DNA of 64,000 nt from an uncultured Bacteroidales bacterium. Its GTDB lineage: Bacteria > Bacteroidota > Bacteroidia > Bacteroidales > Muribaculaceae. Under the pieces are notes generated by a model. It was given only the letters and a program-made list of their open reading frames with translations, was not told where the DNA came from and ran no database searches. Below are positions 8,693-17,083 of this stretch, piece by piece; the first letter of the stretch is position 1, and every line of letters begins with the position of its first letter. The stretch is taken from assembly GCA_902787185.1 (NCBI GenBank), contig CADAFP010000010.1, positions 1-64,000 of the forward strand. Reading direction: 5' to 3'. The position numbers and the translations under genes were made by a program.

Positions 8693-8774
8693 TGCGCCTG
8701 ATAGGACTCGAACCTACACAACCGGAGTTACCAGATCCTAAGTCTGGCGCGTCTACCAATTTCGCCACAGGCGC
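8693..8774 (-). tRNA. tRNA-Leu(UAG)
   Basis: On the reverse strand the acceptor arms GCGCCTG / CAGGCGC pair perfectly. The D arm is GCG...CGC and the anticodon stem CCAGA/TCTGG encloses loop CTTAGGA, giving anticodon UAG (reads CUA). A class II variable arm (AAC TCCG GTT) precedes the T arm with loop TTCGAGT. The discriminator is A and CCA is not encoded. Length is 82 nt. The last 20 nt of this locus recur at 3552 and 5189. Confidence 0.95.
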
Positions 8775-8862
8775 AGAATTGCTTTTGCTGATGATGGGTT
8801 AGGCTTTAAGAATGCTCGAAGTGATTTGGCATTGCGTTCGGCCTACTCTATCATCGCGGGTG

Positions 8863-8870
8863 CAAAAGTA
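8863..8870 (-). promoter_or_regulatory. Probable -7 box for tRNA-Leu
   Basis: TACTTTTG on the reverse strand, about 88 nt upstream of the mature tRNA 5' end; it would give a leader of about 80 nt. Confidence 0.4.
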
Positions 8871-8957
8871 GGAAAAAAATTTGGCGTACAGGTTATTTTC
8901 GGGATGAAATTGACCTGTAATTTTCAAATGTGTGCATTTAGCGCCCTTAAATTTTGC

Positions 8958-9323
8958 TCATTTGGCGGGACGGGTGGCGAGTTTGCGGCCGTTTTTGTCC
9001 CAGGTATAGATCCAGCTGCCCTTGCGGCTGGTGAAGGTGTCGCCAGCGGCGGTGAGGATGTCGCCGACATTGCTGACGGCGAAGGTGTGCAGTTTCTTAC
9101 CCTTGGCGTCGCAGGTGTAGTACCAGCTGCCGTGCTTGAGGATGTAGAACGTGTCGCTGTAGGCGACCACCTCGCCTTGGGTGGTGGAGATGGTGTGGAC
9201 CTTCTTGCCTTTCTCGTCATAGACGTAATGCCAGGAGCGTGTGGTCTCGATATAGCTGATGCGCTGTGACTGCAGGGCGGTGAGCGTCAAGAGCATGATG
9301 AGGGTGATGAGGATTCTTTTCAT
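8958..9323 (-). CDS. Small secreted protein with WG-like repeats, 121 aa
   Basis: A signal peptide (MKRILITLIMLLTLTALQSQ) is followed by about three copies of a 30-residue unit: WHYVYDEKGKKVHTI, WYYTCDAKGKKLHTF and WIYTWDKNGRKL. The repeats look like short beta-meanders related to WG or KWG repeats. No catalytic residues are evident. Probably periplasmic or surface located; function unknown. The upstream gap (9324-9378) contains four tandem GATTAGT-type heptamers. Confidence 0.8.
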   Translation of the reverse strand: MKRILITLIMLLTLTALQSQRISYIETTRSWHYVYDEKGKKVHTISTTQGEVVAYSDTFYILKHGSWYYTCDAKGKKLHTFAVSNVGDILTAAGDTFTSRKGSWIYTWDKNGRKLATRPAK

Positions 9324-9378
9324 ATTATTAGGCGCTAATGTGATGATTGGTGATTAGTGATTAGTGATTAGTGAGGGG

Positions 9379-10047
9379 TTATTGGATGAGGGTGATGAGT
9401 TGTTTCTCGGTGGCGCGGGGCAGCAGTTGCTTGAGGTGGTTGAGCATCCGCTCGAGGGACTCCTGGGGCGTGCGGTCACACTGGCATGCCTCATGGCCCA
9501 GCAACTGCTCGGGTGTGGTGAGTAGCGCCCACCCCCAGCCGTATTGTTTGCCGTGCTTGTCGCGAGGATAGACGAAGTCCTCGGTGACGACGCGGCAGGC
9601 CATCTGCAGGCGCGTGACGTAGCCGTCGAAGCGGCTGCGCATTTTTGCTTCAGTAAATCCACAGGCCCGGCGCAGGTCGCGGGTAATCATGCTGCCGTGC
9701 TCGCGCAGGGTCATCAGGATGGCTTCCTCGACACTGCCTGCCGGCGGAGCGGGATGGGCATGGCGGCGCCAGTTGTACAGGTCAGGCCACCAGGCGCGGC
9801 TCACAAATCCCGCCTTCTTGTTGAAGAATTTGCCATAGACGCAGTCGCCCTCGGTGACGATGGGACCTTTCCAGTCCCACAGGGGCCAGTCCCAACTGCC
9901 GTCGTCGAGAATCACATAGCGGCAATCGGGGTCCACCGCCTCGTCGGCACTGTAGCCCGCAATGCCGCTGTACAGCAACGGCAGGAAGCCCACCTCCTGG
10001 ATGTAGCCCATCAGTTCGGTCGCGTTATGTATCATTGGATGTCCCAT
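9379..10047 (-). CDS. AlkZ-related winged-helix protein, 222 aa
   Basis: The sequence matches a Bacteroidota family usually annotated as AlkZ-related (HTH_42-type): YVILDDGSWDWPLWDWKG, then VYGKFFNKKAGFVSRAWWPD, a winged-helix part (GSVEEAILMTLREHGSMITRDLR), and EDFVYPRDKHGKQYGWGWA. AlkZ/YcaQ glycosylases unhook interstrand crosslinks. This protein is shorter than AlkZ and I cannot point to the catalytic QxQ/QxD motif, so a DNA-repair role is only suggested. An alternative start two codons or more downstream (MIHN) is possible. Confidence 0.75.
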   Translation of the reverse strand: MGHPMIHNATELMGYIQEVGFLPLLYSGIAGYSADEAVDPDCRYVILDDGSWDWPLWDWKGPIVTEGDCVYGKFFNKKAGFVSRAWWPDLYNWRRHAHPAPPAGSVEEAILMTLREHGSMITRDLRRACGFTEAKMRSRFDGYVTRLQMACRVVTEDFVYPRDKHGKQYGWGWALLTTPEQLLGHEACQCDRTPQESLERMLNHLKQLLPRATEKQLITLIQ

Positions 10048-10055
10048 GCTGCCGT

Positions 10056-10790
10056 TTAATGCACGTCGATGCCGTCAAAGATGAAGTCGGCAATGACACA
10101 GTCGTCATATTTCGCACCGGGATACACGTCCCTGATTTCAAACTTCAGTGTCCATTTCGGGGCATTCTTCGCTTCGGGTCCGTAGCCCAAGGTGTCCACG
10201 TCAAAATACTGCAAGGAGCGGCTGTCTTCCAGTTCCAGCAGTCTGTAGGGCTTGTCATTATAGTACATCAGCATGGTTTTTACCCTGGAGTTGTCGCGCC
10301 ATGTCTTCTCGCTCTTGACGTGACCGTTCAGGATGGCTACCGATGTGATGCGCGGATTGGTGCCGGTAAACGTGAACGTCAGGTACTGGCCGATGCCGTT
10401 GCCGTCGGTGGCCCACACGCTCTCGTGGTTAAAATCATGCGCGTTCAAGGCATCGTAGGTGAAACCGCCCTGCGGGCGAAGGCAGCCCGAAGCCGTCAGT
10501 GTGTCCACACATCCGCCGCAATACCAGCTGCAGCCTTGAGAATACAGCACGCTGTAGACCCCCACGTTGTTGGCGGCGTCTTCGTCAATCTCACCCTTTT
10601 CAGCCAACAGGGTAATATGCTCATACTCTGCCATGGTGATATCTGCCATGGTATCAATCGACACGGGTTGAATCCTCTGGACTCCATCGGTCAATCCTGC
10701 TGCCGGAGAGGTTTGTCCCCGTTGGCTTGCCATATGGAACAAAACCAGTGCAGCGGCAAGTAGTATCAAAGTCAAAATCTTTTTCATCAT
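10056..10790 (-). CDS. Secreted NADase-type glycan-binding domain protein, 244 aa
   Basis: An N-terminal hydrophobic segment (MMKKILTLILLAAALVLFHMA) acts as signal peptide or anchor. The C-terminal 150 residues resemble the discoidin-like NADase-type glycan-binding domain: LNAHDFNHESVWATDGNG followed by GIGQYLTFTF, VAILNGHVKS, and IRDVYPGAKYDDCVIADF. A Cys-rich stretch (CSWYCGGC) lies in the middle. It is likely an extracytoplasmic carbohydrate-binding protein; there is no enzymatic domain. A -7 box (TAACTTTG, reverse of 10823-10830) lies 33 nt upstream. Confidence 0.75.
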   Translation of the reverse strand: MMKKILTLILLAAALVLFHMASQRGQTSPAAGLTDGVQRIQPVSIDTMADITMAEYEHITLLAEKGEIDEDAANNVGVYSVLYSQGCSWYCGGCVDTLTASGCLRPQGGFTYDALNAHDFNHESVWATDGNGIGQYLTFTFTGTNPRITSVAILNGHVKSEKTWRDNSRVKTMLMYYNDKPYRLLELEDSRSLQYFDVDTLGYGPEAKNAPKWTLKFEIRDVYPGAKYDDCVIADFIFDGIDVH

Positions 10791-10822
10791 CAGTAAGTTA
10801 ATTCAGTTCATTTATCCAACTG

Positions 10823-10830
10823 CAAAGTTA
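10823..10830 (-). promoter_or_regulatory. -7 box for the 244-aa secreted protein gene
   Basis: TAACTTTG on the reverse strand; spacing gives a leader of about 25 nt. Confidence 0.55.
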
Positions 10831-10865
10831 TCCACAAAACCCCACAAAACAAAATATTTTGCTTG

Positions 10866-11279
10866 TCATTTGAGGATTTCATCCAGCAGGGGATAGATGT
10901 CGTCCTCCTGCTCGTAAGGGTGGATGTGGAAATAGGGGTTGCCCGTGAGCATCGCCGACAGCTGCGTCTTGCCGCGGTCATAGAAGATGTGGCACGGGAT
11001 ACCGTGGCTCTCGGCATAGGCCAACTCATAGCCCACGCCCAGCGAGGGACAGGTGCACTCGCCGATGAGCACGTCGCTCTCGCGCAGCCATGCCGTGTCC
11101 TGGTCATAGATGCGCGCGTCACGCTCCCTGCCCTGCTCGGTCAGGCTCAGGTCGCTCTTGCCCACATGCTCGGTGAGCACAATATCGGTGCGCTGGATGT
11201 AGGTGATGATGCGTCGGTACAGTTCGGCATCCACGCGCCCGCCGCGGATTGAGCCCGCAAAATAGATTTTCTTTGCCAT
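10866..11279 (-). CDS. Nucleoside 2-deoxyribosyltransferase / DNPH1-like N-hydrolase, 137 aa
   Basis: KIYFAGSIRGGR at the N-terminus is the signature of the Rcl/DNPH1 branch, which cleaves the N-glycosidic bond of deoxynucleoside 5'-monophosphates. The catalytic Glu is probably in GVGYELAYAES, after SDVLIGECTCPSLG. I chose the ATG at 11279 because a -7 box (TACCTTTG, reverse of 11300-11307) lies just upstream; an earlier in-frame ATG at 11312 would precede the transcript start. Role: nucleotide-pool sanitation or salvage. Confidence 0.85.
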   Translation of the reverse strand: MAKKIYFAGSIRGGRVDAELYRRIITYIQRTDIVLTEHVGKSDLSLTEQGRERDARIYDQDTAWLRESDVLIGECTCPSLGVGYELAYAESHGIPCHIFYDRGKTQLSAMLTGNPYFHIHPYEQEDDIYPLLDEILK

Positions 11280-11299
11280 AACAGAATGATTTCTTTTTA

Positions 11300-11307
11300 C
11301 AAAGGTA
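11300..11307 (-). promoter_or_regulatory. -7 box for the DNPH1-like gene
   Basis: TACCTTTG on the reverse strand, 20 nt before the chosen ATG at 11279; it decides the start. Confidence 0.6.
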
Positions 11308-11348
11308 AACAAAATTGAAGTAAAGCCAATCCCACTGCAAAAGTCGTA

Positions 11349-12278
11349 TTACAGACGGATGAGGGCGACACCAGCGAGCATGAGCAGGATGCCGATGACT
11401 TGGAACCAGGCAATGCGCTTGCGGGGAGCGCCAAGCCATCCGCGTTGCTCCATGAGCATGCTGAGGGCGAGCTGTCCCACAAGCAGAGCCATGGAAAACA
11501 CGCCTACCCCCACCTTGGGGACAAGCCAGGCATTGCCAAACACAATGACAGCGCCACACAGGCCCCCAGTCCACATCCACCACGGATACTCTCGGCTGCA
11601 TGCCTTGCCGATGAGTTGCGTCTTGCCCAGGCAGGTGCAGAACAACAGCAGTGCTATGGTAGCAACAAAAAAGGCGACCGTTGTAGCCTGGACTGGATTG
11701 CCCACGATGGTGGCGAGTTGCGCGTAGGCGCCAGTAATGCTGGCCGACAAACAGCCCGACAAGACTGCCATGAGTTGCCAGAATGTCTGCCGTGACCCGG
11801 TGCTGGTGGCTGCCGATTGTTGTCCGGCTTTCAGTCGGGGCAGGATGACGACCAGTATCACGCCCACGATGAGCAGCAGCACACCGATGATGCGTTTTGT
11901 CCCCAAGGGGATGACATGGGCGCCAAACCATCCGAAATGGTCAATCAGCATGCTGAAAATCAACTGGCTGAACATCGGGATGACAATCGCCTGCAGCTGC
12001 CCGATTTCCTTGAAAAGGTGAATGGCAATGGTGATGGTGATGACTGCCACGATACCCACAAACCAACTCCACCAGGGAGCCATAGCCAGCATCTCACTGG
12101 TCGGCAGGATGGGAATCCTCGCCAACAGCGACACCAGCATCAGCACCAGTGTCGATACCGTGAAAGATACCAGCGTCGAGACGTAGGCAGGCCCCACGGC
12201 TTGACGCAGCCTTGAGTTGGCAGCCGTCTGGAAGGGCACCAACAGGCCCATCGCCAATGTTATGAATAAGAAAAACAT
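11349..12278 (-). CDS. DMT family transporter (YdcZ/DUF606 type), 309 aa
   Basis: About ten hydrophobic helices arranged as two tandem five-helix halves of the DUF606 type: MFFLFITLAMGLLVPFQTAANSRLR in part for half one, and a second ANSxLR-like half beginning near residue 165 (FWQLMAVLSGCLSASITGAY). This fits a fused EamA-like transporter of the inner membrane. The substrate is unknown. Its start lies 6 nt after the stop of the RhuM-Fic gene, so it is probably the last gene of that transcript. Confidence 0.85.
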   Translation of the reverse strand: MFFLFITLAMGLLVPFQTAANSRLRQAVGPAYVSTLVSFTVSTLVLMLVSLLARIPILPTSEMLAMAPWWSWFVGIVAVITITIAIHLFKEIGQLQAIVIPMFSQLIFSMLIDHFGWFGAHVIPLGTKRIIGVLLLIVGVILVVILPRLKAGQQSAATSTGSRQTFWQLMAVLSGCLSASITGAYAQLATIVGNPVQATTVAFFVATIALLLFCTCLGKTQLIGKACSREYPWWMWTGGLCGAVIVFGNAWLVPKVGVGVFSMALLVGQLALSMLMEQRGWLGAPRKRIAWFQVIGILLMLAGVALIRL

Positions 12279-12284
12279 AGTTTG

Positions 12285-13274
12285 TTATACGTTGTGTTGA
12301 TTGATTAGATTTACAACCACTTTTACCATGACGTCTTTCTCCTCGGTTTTGCTCTCGGCAATCATGAGCGTAAGGGCAACAAGCGTGTTATCGGCAAGGC
12401 GTTTACTTCCGTCCTCACGATAGAGAATCCCATTATTGTAAAGGAACCAGAGAAAGAGCGTAGCGGCAATACGCTTGTTACCGTCGCTGAAGGAGTGGTT
12501 TTTTGTGACGAGGTACAGCAACATGGCTGCTTTCTCCTCTACACTAGGATAAAGTTCTTTTCCACCAAAGGTTTGATAAATTTGGCCGATGCTGCTTTTG
12601 AAAGAATCATCTTTCTCATTGCCGAACAAATTACTACCTCCAAATTTCTTCTTGAGGCCCTCGATTTCGCTGATGGCCTGCTCATAAGTAGCATGGAAAC
12701 GCTCCTCTTGAGTTGTCTGTTCAATGACTAATCGCTCATAATCGTAGTTATCAAGTGTATCCAATGCATAAGCATAATCGGTCACTACGTCGAACAAGGC
12801 CTGGCTGTCTTTCGATGGCATTAAGGGTTGGTTTTGGATGGCACGCCCCAGTATGCCAACGAGTTGCCGCAACTCACCAATTTGTTCACGACGGATTCTC
12901 TCGTTGACCGCATAACCCTTGACGAGGTAATCTTTTATAACATTCCTTGCCCAGATGCGGAACGCAGTGCCTCGTTTACTCTTTACACGATAGCCAACCG
13001 AAATGATGACATCGAGGTTGTAATACTTCACTTTTCGAGATATAACCCTCTTGCCCTCTTTTTGAACTGTCAAGTAATCCTTGACTGTTGACTTCTGGTC
13101 AAGTTCACCTTCTTTGAAGACATTGTTCACGTGTAAACTGACATTCTGTTTAGTCGTTTGAAACAACTCAACCATTTGGGATTGTGATAACCAAACAGTA
13201 TCATTCTCCAAACGGACATCCAATTGTGTCTGTCCGTCTTCGCTTTGATAGATGAGGATTTTGTTATCTTCCAT
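12285..13274 (-). CDS. RhuM-Fic/Doc fusion protein, 329 aa
   Basis: The N-terminal half matches the virulence RhuM family (VWLSQSQMVELFQTTKQNVS, then YYNLDVIISVGYRVKS and FRIWARNVIKDYLVKGYAVN). The C-terminal half is a Fic/Doc domain with the motif H260-SFSDGNKR at 260-268. Fic enzymes transfer AMP or phosphate to proteins. I see no inhibitory (S/T)xxxE(G/N) motif at an expected place, although the linker is long. The partner target is unknown. It lies 11 nt downstream of the carbonic anhydrase gene and 6 nt upstream of the transporter, an unexpectedly ordinary operon context for such a protein. Confidence 0.9.
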   Translation of the reverse strand: MEDNKILIYQSEDGQTQLDVRLENDTVWLSQSQMVELFQTTKQNVSLHVNNVFKEGELDQKSTVKDYLTVQKEGKRVISRKVKYYNLDVIISVGYRVKSKRGTAFRIWARNVIKDYLVKGYAVNERIRREQIGELRQLVGILGRAIQNQPLMPSKDSQALFDVVTDYAYALDTLDNYDYERLVIEQTTQEERFHATYEQAISEIEGLKKKFGGSNLFGNEKDDSFKSSIGQIYQTFGGKELYPSVEEKAAMLLYLVTKNHSFSDGNKRIAATLFLWFLYNNGILYREDGSKRLADNTLVALTLMIAESKTEEKDVMVKVVVNLINQHNV

Positions 13275-13285
13275 GAAACAAGGAA

Positions 13286-13828
13286 TTATTCTATTTCCTG
13301 GAGGGCGCCGGTGACCGAGTCGATGATGAAGCCGCGCACGGTGATGTCGCGGGGCATGAGCGGGTGCGTCCTGATGGTTGCTACGGTCTTGTGCACCGAC
13401 TCGGGCGTGTCCTTAAAGCCTTCCAGCCACTGGTCGAGGTCGATGCCGCAGTGGCGAATGGTGTCGAGCGTCTCGTCGGTCACGCCCCGCTTGCTCATCT
13501 CGTCACGGAAATGGCTGTAACTCATGTGGCACGCACCGCAGTTGGAGTGCGCTACCACCATGATTTCCTCAACGCCCAGCTCATAGACGGCAACGATGAG
13601 GCTGCGCATCGCCGAGTCAAAAGGCGAGATGACCAGACCGCCCGCATTCTTGATGACCTTGGCGTCGCCGTTTTTCAGCCCGAGGGCGGCGGGAAGGAGT
13701 TCGGTCAAGCGGGTGTCCATGCACGAAAGCACGGCCAATTTCTTGTCAGGATACTTGTCGGTCACATATTGCTCGTAGCCCTTGTTGGCCACAAACGTCT
13801 TGTTGTATTTAATAATCTCGTCAATCAT
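13286..13828 (-). CDS. Beta-carbonic anhydrase, 180 aa
   Basis: Catalyses reversible hydration of CO2 to bicarbonate in the cytoplasm. Zinc ligands C36, H93 and C96 (CMDTR; HSNCGACH) and the D38-R40 dyad are all present. The length is typical of the short beta-class. The ATG overlaps the stop of the upstream thioredoxin gene (ATGA), so the two are translationally coupled. Confidence 0.95.
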   Translation of the reverse strand: MIDEIIKYNKTFVANKGYEQYVTDKYPDKKLAVLSCMDTRLTELLPAALGLKNGDAKVIKNAGGLVISPFDSAMRSLIVAVYELGVEEIMVVAHSNCGACHMSYSHFRDEMSKRGVTDETLDTIRHCGIDLDQWLEGFKDTPESVHKTVATIRTHPLMPRDITVRGFIIDSVTGALQEIE

Positions 13829-14331
13829 GATTCTTCTCCTGTTACAGCGGTTGGTGTCCAGTTCTGGAAGAAGCGCAGGGTCTTTTCCTTGTTGTAGCCC
13901 TTGCCCTCCTCAAGATATACCGAGTCCTGGATGTGCAAGATGTTGCCCTGCCCATCGAGGACGACAAACACGGGAAATCCGAAGCGTCCAGCGTTGTTAA
14001 AGCGCTTCATCAATGCCTTGCCCACCTCACCGGCCTTGCGGGGATGGTAGTTGACGTGGATATAGACGTAGTTCTGCTCGACGACGCTGTTGATGGTGCT
14101 GTCGCTGGTGATAAACTCGGCAAATCGCAGGCACCACGGGCACCAGTTGCCGCCCACCTGACAGATGACGTATTTGCCCTCGGCACTGGCCTGTGCTATG
14201 GCCTGGTCGATCTGTTCCATCGGGTTGATATCCTCGTTATAGACCTTCTTGGGCGAGGTCTGCTCCTGTGCGTTGGCCGTCGTGGCAAACAGTGCCACAA
14301 CAAGCACGATAGTAGTGATGATTTTATTCAT
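13825..14331 (-). CDS. Periplasmic thioredoxin-fold protein, 168 aa
   Basis: A signal peptide (MNKIITTIVLVVALFATTANA) precedes a thioredoxin-like domain with the redox motif C64-P-W-C67 (GNWCPWCLRF) and a cis-Pro region FGFPVFVVLDG. The Thioredoxin_7-like form suggests a periplasmic disulfide reductase or related redox role. It overlaps the carbonic anhydrase start by 4 nt. Its upstream region is one of the heptamer repeat arrays. Confidence 0.88.
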   Translation of the reverse strand: MNKIITTIVLVVALFATTANAQEQTSPKKVYNEDINPMEQIDQAIAQASAEGKYVICQVGGNWCPWCLRFAEFITSDSTINSVVEQNYVYIHVNYHPRKAGEVGKALMKRFNNAGRFGFPVFVVLDGQGNILHIQDSVYLEEGKGYNKEKTLRFFQNWTPTAVTGEES

Positions 14332-14339
14332 TCTTTTTC

Positions 14340-14478
14340 TATTTTATTTAGGTTTTAGGTTTTAGGCTTTAGTCTTTAGTCCTTAGTCCTTAGTTGGCAT
14401 CCGCCAATTCCTAATTTCTAATTTCTAATTTCTAATTTCTAACACCTAATGCCTAATGCCTAATTTTATAATTTCTAA
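14340..14478 (-). repeat. Heptamer repeat array with palindromic core, upstream of the thioredoxin gene
   Basis: Read on the reverse strand, 7-bp units (TTAGGCA, TTAGAAA) are followed by the core TTGGC-GGAT-GCCAA (reverse of 14394-14407) and then units of the AAGGACT/AAAGACT type, ending about 10 nt before the start codon. Same order and orientation relative to the gene as the arrays at 21.4, 50.8 and 51.8 kb. Confidence 0.85.
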
Positions 14479-14481
14479 TTT

Positions 14482-14847
14482 TTAAAGTCTGCGCATGAAT
14501 CTCTCGCGGTCCACGATGAACCGCAGGTGAGTGCCTTCGCCCAGCAGCGTGTCGCCGCAACGGGCCTCGACCTTAAATTCGATTTTCTTGCCCTCGACAT
14601 GGGTGACGGTGGCTGTCGCGGTGACGGTGTCGCCCAATTTTGTGGGTTTGAGGTGGGAGGCGCTGATGTGCCCGCCCACGGTGGTGCTGCCCTCGGGCAG
14701 ATGGTCGGCCACGGCGAGCATGGCGGCATTCTCCATGAGAGCCATCATCGCGGGCGTGGCAAGCACGGGCATGTCGCCCGAACCCATTGTAATTGCCGTG
14801 ACGGCATCAGTGACCGTCAGTTGGCTGGTATGCTGTAATCCTTTCAT
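14482..14847 (-). CDS. Hotdog-fold thioesterase, 121 aa
   Basis: Resembles the fluoroacetyl-CoA thioesterase-like (FlK) group of hotdog proteins: LMENAAMLAVADHLPEGSTTVGGH around residues 36-60, then THVEGKKIEFKVEA and a C-terminal GEGTHLRFIVDRERF typical of this branch. It probably hydrolyses an acyl-CoA in the cytoplasm; the substrate is unknown. Confidence 0.85.
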   Translation of the reverse strand: MKGLQHTSQLTVTDAVTAITMGSGDMPVLATPAMMALMENAAMLAVADHLPEGSTTVGGHISASHLKPTKLGDTVTATATVTHVEGKKIEFKVEARCGDTLLGEGTHLRFIVDRERFMRRL

Positions 14848-14869
14848 TTTTTCTTTTTCTTTTTTTTCT

Positions 14870-14965
14870 TTGTAGGCTTTAGAGTCCCTAAAGTCCTTAA
14901 GGTCCCTAAGGTCCTTATAACTTATAACTTATAACTTATAACTTATAACTTCTAACTCCTAACTC
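14870..14965 (-). repeat. Heptamer repeat array without core, upstream of the thioesterase gene
   Basis: Reverse-strand units include five near-identical TTATAAG/AAGTTAT heptamers and several AAGGACC/AAGGACT-like units just before the start. The palindromic core seen in other arrays is absent. Confidence 0.7.
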
Positions 14966-16357
14966 CTAATTTCTCACTCCCAACTCCTGGTCCATCCAGG
15001 CGAGGCGGTCGTGGATCCATTGCTTGAGGTAAGACACCTCGTCGTCGAAGCTCTCGGCGACATGCTTGTTGGGCCACACCCACACGCCCCAGCGCGGCCA
15101 TGCCTGGCTGTTGCGGTCGATGGCACCGCAGACGGTGAGGACGTTAGCCAGCGAGTCCACCGTCGCCATCAGCGCCGCCTCGTCGAGGTTGCTGTTGCGG
15201 TACTGTGCCCAGCGCTCCTTGAGGAGTGCCGTATATTGCGGGTCGCTGTTGAGGCGTTGCCACCAGAAGGGCACCAGGTACACCTCGCCCTCCCGGTACA
15301 TCAGGTCGTTGCTCTGGTAAATCCAGGTATCGGTGCGCCAGCCCTCCAAGCGGTTGGTGTTGCCGTAGGCCTGGTTCATGTCCCACACCACCATCTTGAA
15401 GCGCGGGTCGGTGCTGTCGCGTCGCTTGTAGAACTTGCCGCTCAGGCGATAGCCGTCCACGTTGTGCCCCATCTCCATCGCCAACTGGTAGTCGATGAAC
15501 GACATCACATCGATAACATTACTGTAGCTGCCCGCTGCCAGGGCCTTTTCCATGCGGTCGATGCGGCCATGGATGTAGTTGAGTTGGGCGCTGCTCAGTT
15601 CATCATAGTCGGGATGCTTGTACTGGATGATGATGCGGCGGTCGCTCAGCGGCTTGCCATCGGCGGTGACAGGGGGATACTTTGACGTGTAGGTCTTCTC
15701 GTCGTTACAGTCCACCTCCAGCAGGTAGCCACCCGTGAGTTCGTCGCCTCGTGTACCGGGGTTATCGAGGTGCAGACGGTTCTTTCCCCTGGAGATCACC
15801 TCGCTCAAGATATACACGCCGTAGTAGGTGCCGTCGAGAAACACCTCGCAGTATCGCCCCTCGGGGGCATACTCCATCCACGGGCGCGAAATCTCAAACG
15901 CCAGCAGGTCGCGCATCATGCTCTTGTCGCTGTAGGGGGCCAGCAACGCCCAGTTGTCGTCCTTGCCCATCCCCAGTATCTTGACCTTCTGCTTGTTGTA
16001 GCAGCGGTGCAACGGTTGCTCCAGCGTGCGGAATGAGTAGGGCTTCTTGGGGCTGTCGTTGTAGGTGGAATTGCCACGGTAGCGAAGGGCAATGTCCCCC
16101 TCATAGTCGATGCGCTGCCCGGGATGACTCACGGTGTCGGCATAGTTGAGCATGCCCGGGCCGTTGTCGATAATCTTCATGCGTGCTGAGATGCGGTTGT
16201 CACGATGAATCTCCTTTCCATCCACCTCAATCCACACGATGGGCAGGTTGGTCGAGTCCAACCGCACACCAGTGTCGTCGGGAGGGAAATTCTCCGCCCG
16301 CTTGCTGCAAGACAGCAGCGTGAACAGCATCAAGGCTATAAGGAATAGGCTTCGCAT
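14966..16357 (-). CDS. CotH kinase family lipoprotein, 463 aa
   Basis: A lipobox (LFTLLSC17SK) ends the signal peptide. The CotH core follows: RGNSTYNDSPKKPYSFR, LLAPYSDKSMMRDLLAFEI, GTYYGVYILSEVI, and MVVWDMNQAYGN carrying the metal-binding Asp region. CotH proteins are atypical kinases; secreted bacterial forms are common in Bacteroidota and poorly characterised. Predicted at the outer face of the inner membrane or at the outer membrane as a lipoprotein. It is separated from the thioesterase by a heptamer array. Confidence 0.9.
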   Translation of the reverse strand: MRSLFLIALMLFTLLSCSKRAENFPPDDTGVRLDSTNLPIVWIEVDGKEIHRDNRISARMKIIDNGPGMLNYADTVSHPGQRIDYEGDIALRYRGNSTYNDSPKKPYSFRTLEQPLHRCYNKQKVKILGMGKDDNWALLAPYSDKSMMRDLLAFEISRPWMEYAPEGRYCEVFLDGTYYGVYILSEVISRGKNRLHLDNPGTRGDELTGGYLLEVDCNDEKTYTSKYPPVTADGKPLSDRRIIIQYKHPDYDELSSAQLNYIHGRIDRMEKALAAGSYSNVIDVMSFIDYQLAMEMGHNVDGYRLSGKFYKRRDSTDPRFKMVVWDMNQAYGNTNRLEGWRTDTWIYQSNDLMYREGEVYLVPFWWQRLNSDPQYTALLKERWAQYRNSNLDEAALMATVDSLANVLTVCGAIDRNSQAWPRWGVWVWPNKHVAESFDDEVSYLKQWIHDRLAWMDQELGVRN

Positions 16358-16591
16358 CTGAACAGAAATTTATTATCGAAGGCAAAAGTAATAAAAATCA
16401 CGGACACTTCACTATGTCAAAAAGTATTTTACTGTTTTCACCCGCATTTGCACGGACAAAACAGACGAAAACCTGTGCAGACCACAAAGCAAAATCATGC
16501 TTGGGTAGCTCAGGCACCACCATGATGGCTGCAGTGAGCGGCAGATTAGGCTGACGGGCTGTGCTTCGAGTGCTGCTTGAATGGAAAATTC

Positions 16592-16632
16592 CACGCATGG
16601 ATTATAAAAACTATAAAATTTGAATTTCTTGA
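16592..16632 (+). repeat. 41-bp direct repeat R1
   Basis: Begins CACGCATGGATTATAAAAAC and ends GAATTTCTTGA. It recurs at 20176-20216 (one mismatch) and 20507-20547 (identical), in the same orientation, bracketing the restriction-modification block. Confidence 0.9.
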
Positions 16633-17075
16633 ATTACCAGTTTTTCTATAATTTATAGTTTTTTAAATTTATATAGTGCCCACGATATACGTAGTATATC
16701 GTGAACCATACTGTAAAATAATATCCAATACCAATAAAACAAATCTTCCCTTCACCACCCCCACCATTCCGCCGCCCCCCACTTAAAATCAAAAACAACA
16801 AAGACAACTGAACAACAACAAAACAACAATCTATTATGCATCCGCCACCCATCCCCCCACGCAAAGCTGCCAAGATATTGTAGGGCCTCGCCTTGTCGTG
16901 GTCGCCTTCCACCGGACCCCACCATTCCGCCGCCCCCTCACAAAAACGAAAACAATAAACACAATAAAAACAAATCAGCCTCTTGCAGCGGGATTCAAAT
17001 ACGACTCAAACAACGATCTTCTTATTCATCTTCAAATTATCTGCCCGAATTGTTGCCCAATTCTCCAGAAACTAC

Positions 17076-17083
17076 TATTTTTG
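17076..17083 (+). promoter_or_regulatory. -7 box for the structured RNA candidate
   Basis: TATTTTTG matches TAnnTTTG and lies 5 nt before the first RNA hairpin at 17089. Confidence 0.5.

Noticed and set aside
8826..9269. 147-codon plus-strand ORF after tRNA-Leu
   Set aside because: Shadow of the 121-aa WG-like gene on the other strand, which has a signal peptide and repeats.
16646..16912. 88-codon reverse ORF in the gap before the RNA candidate
   Set aside because: Low-complexity, built from C-rich and A-rich repeats; no signal peptide, promoter or similarity.
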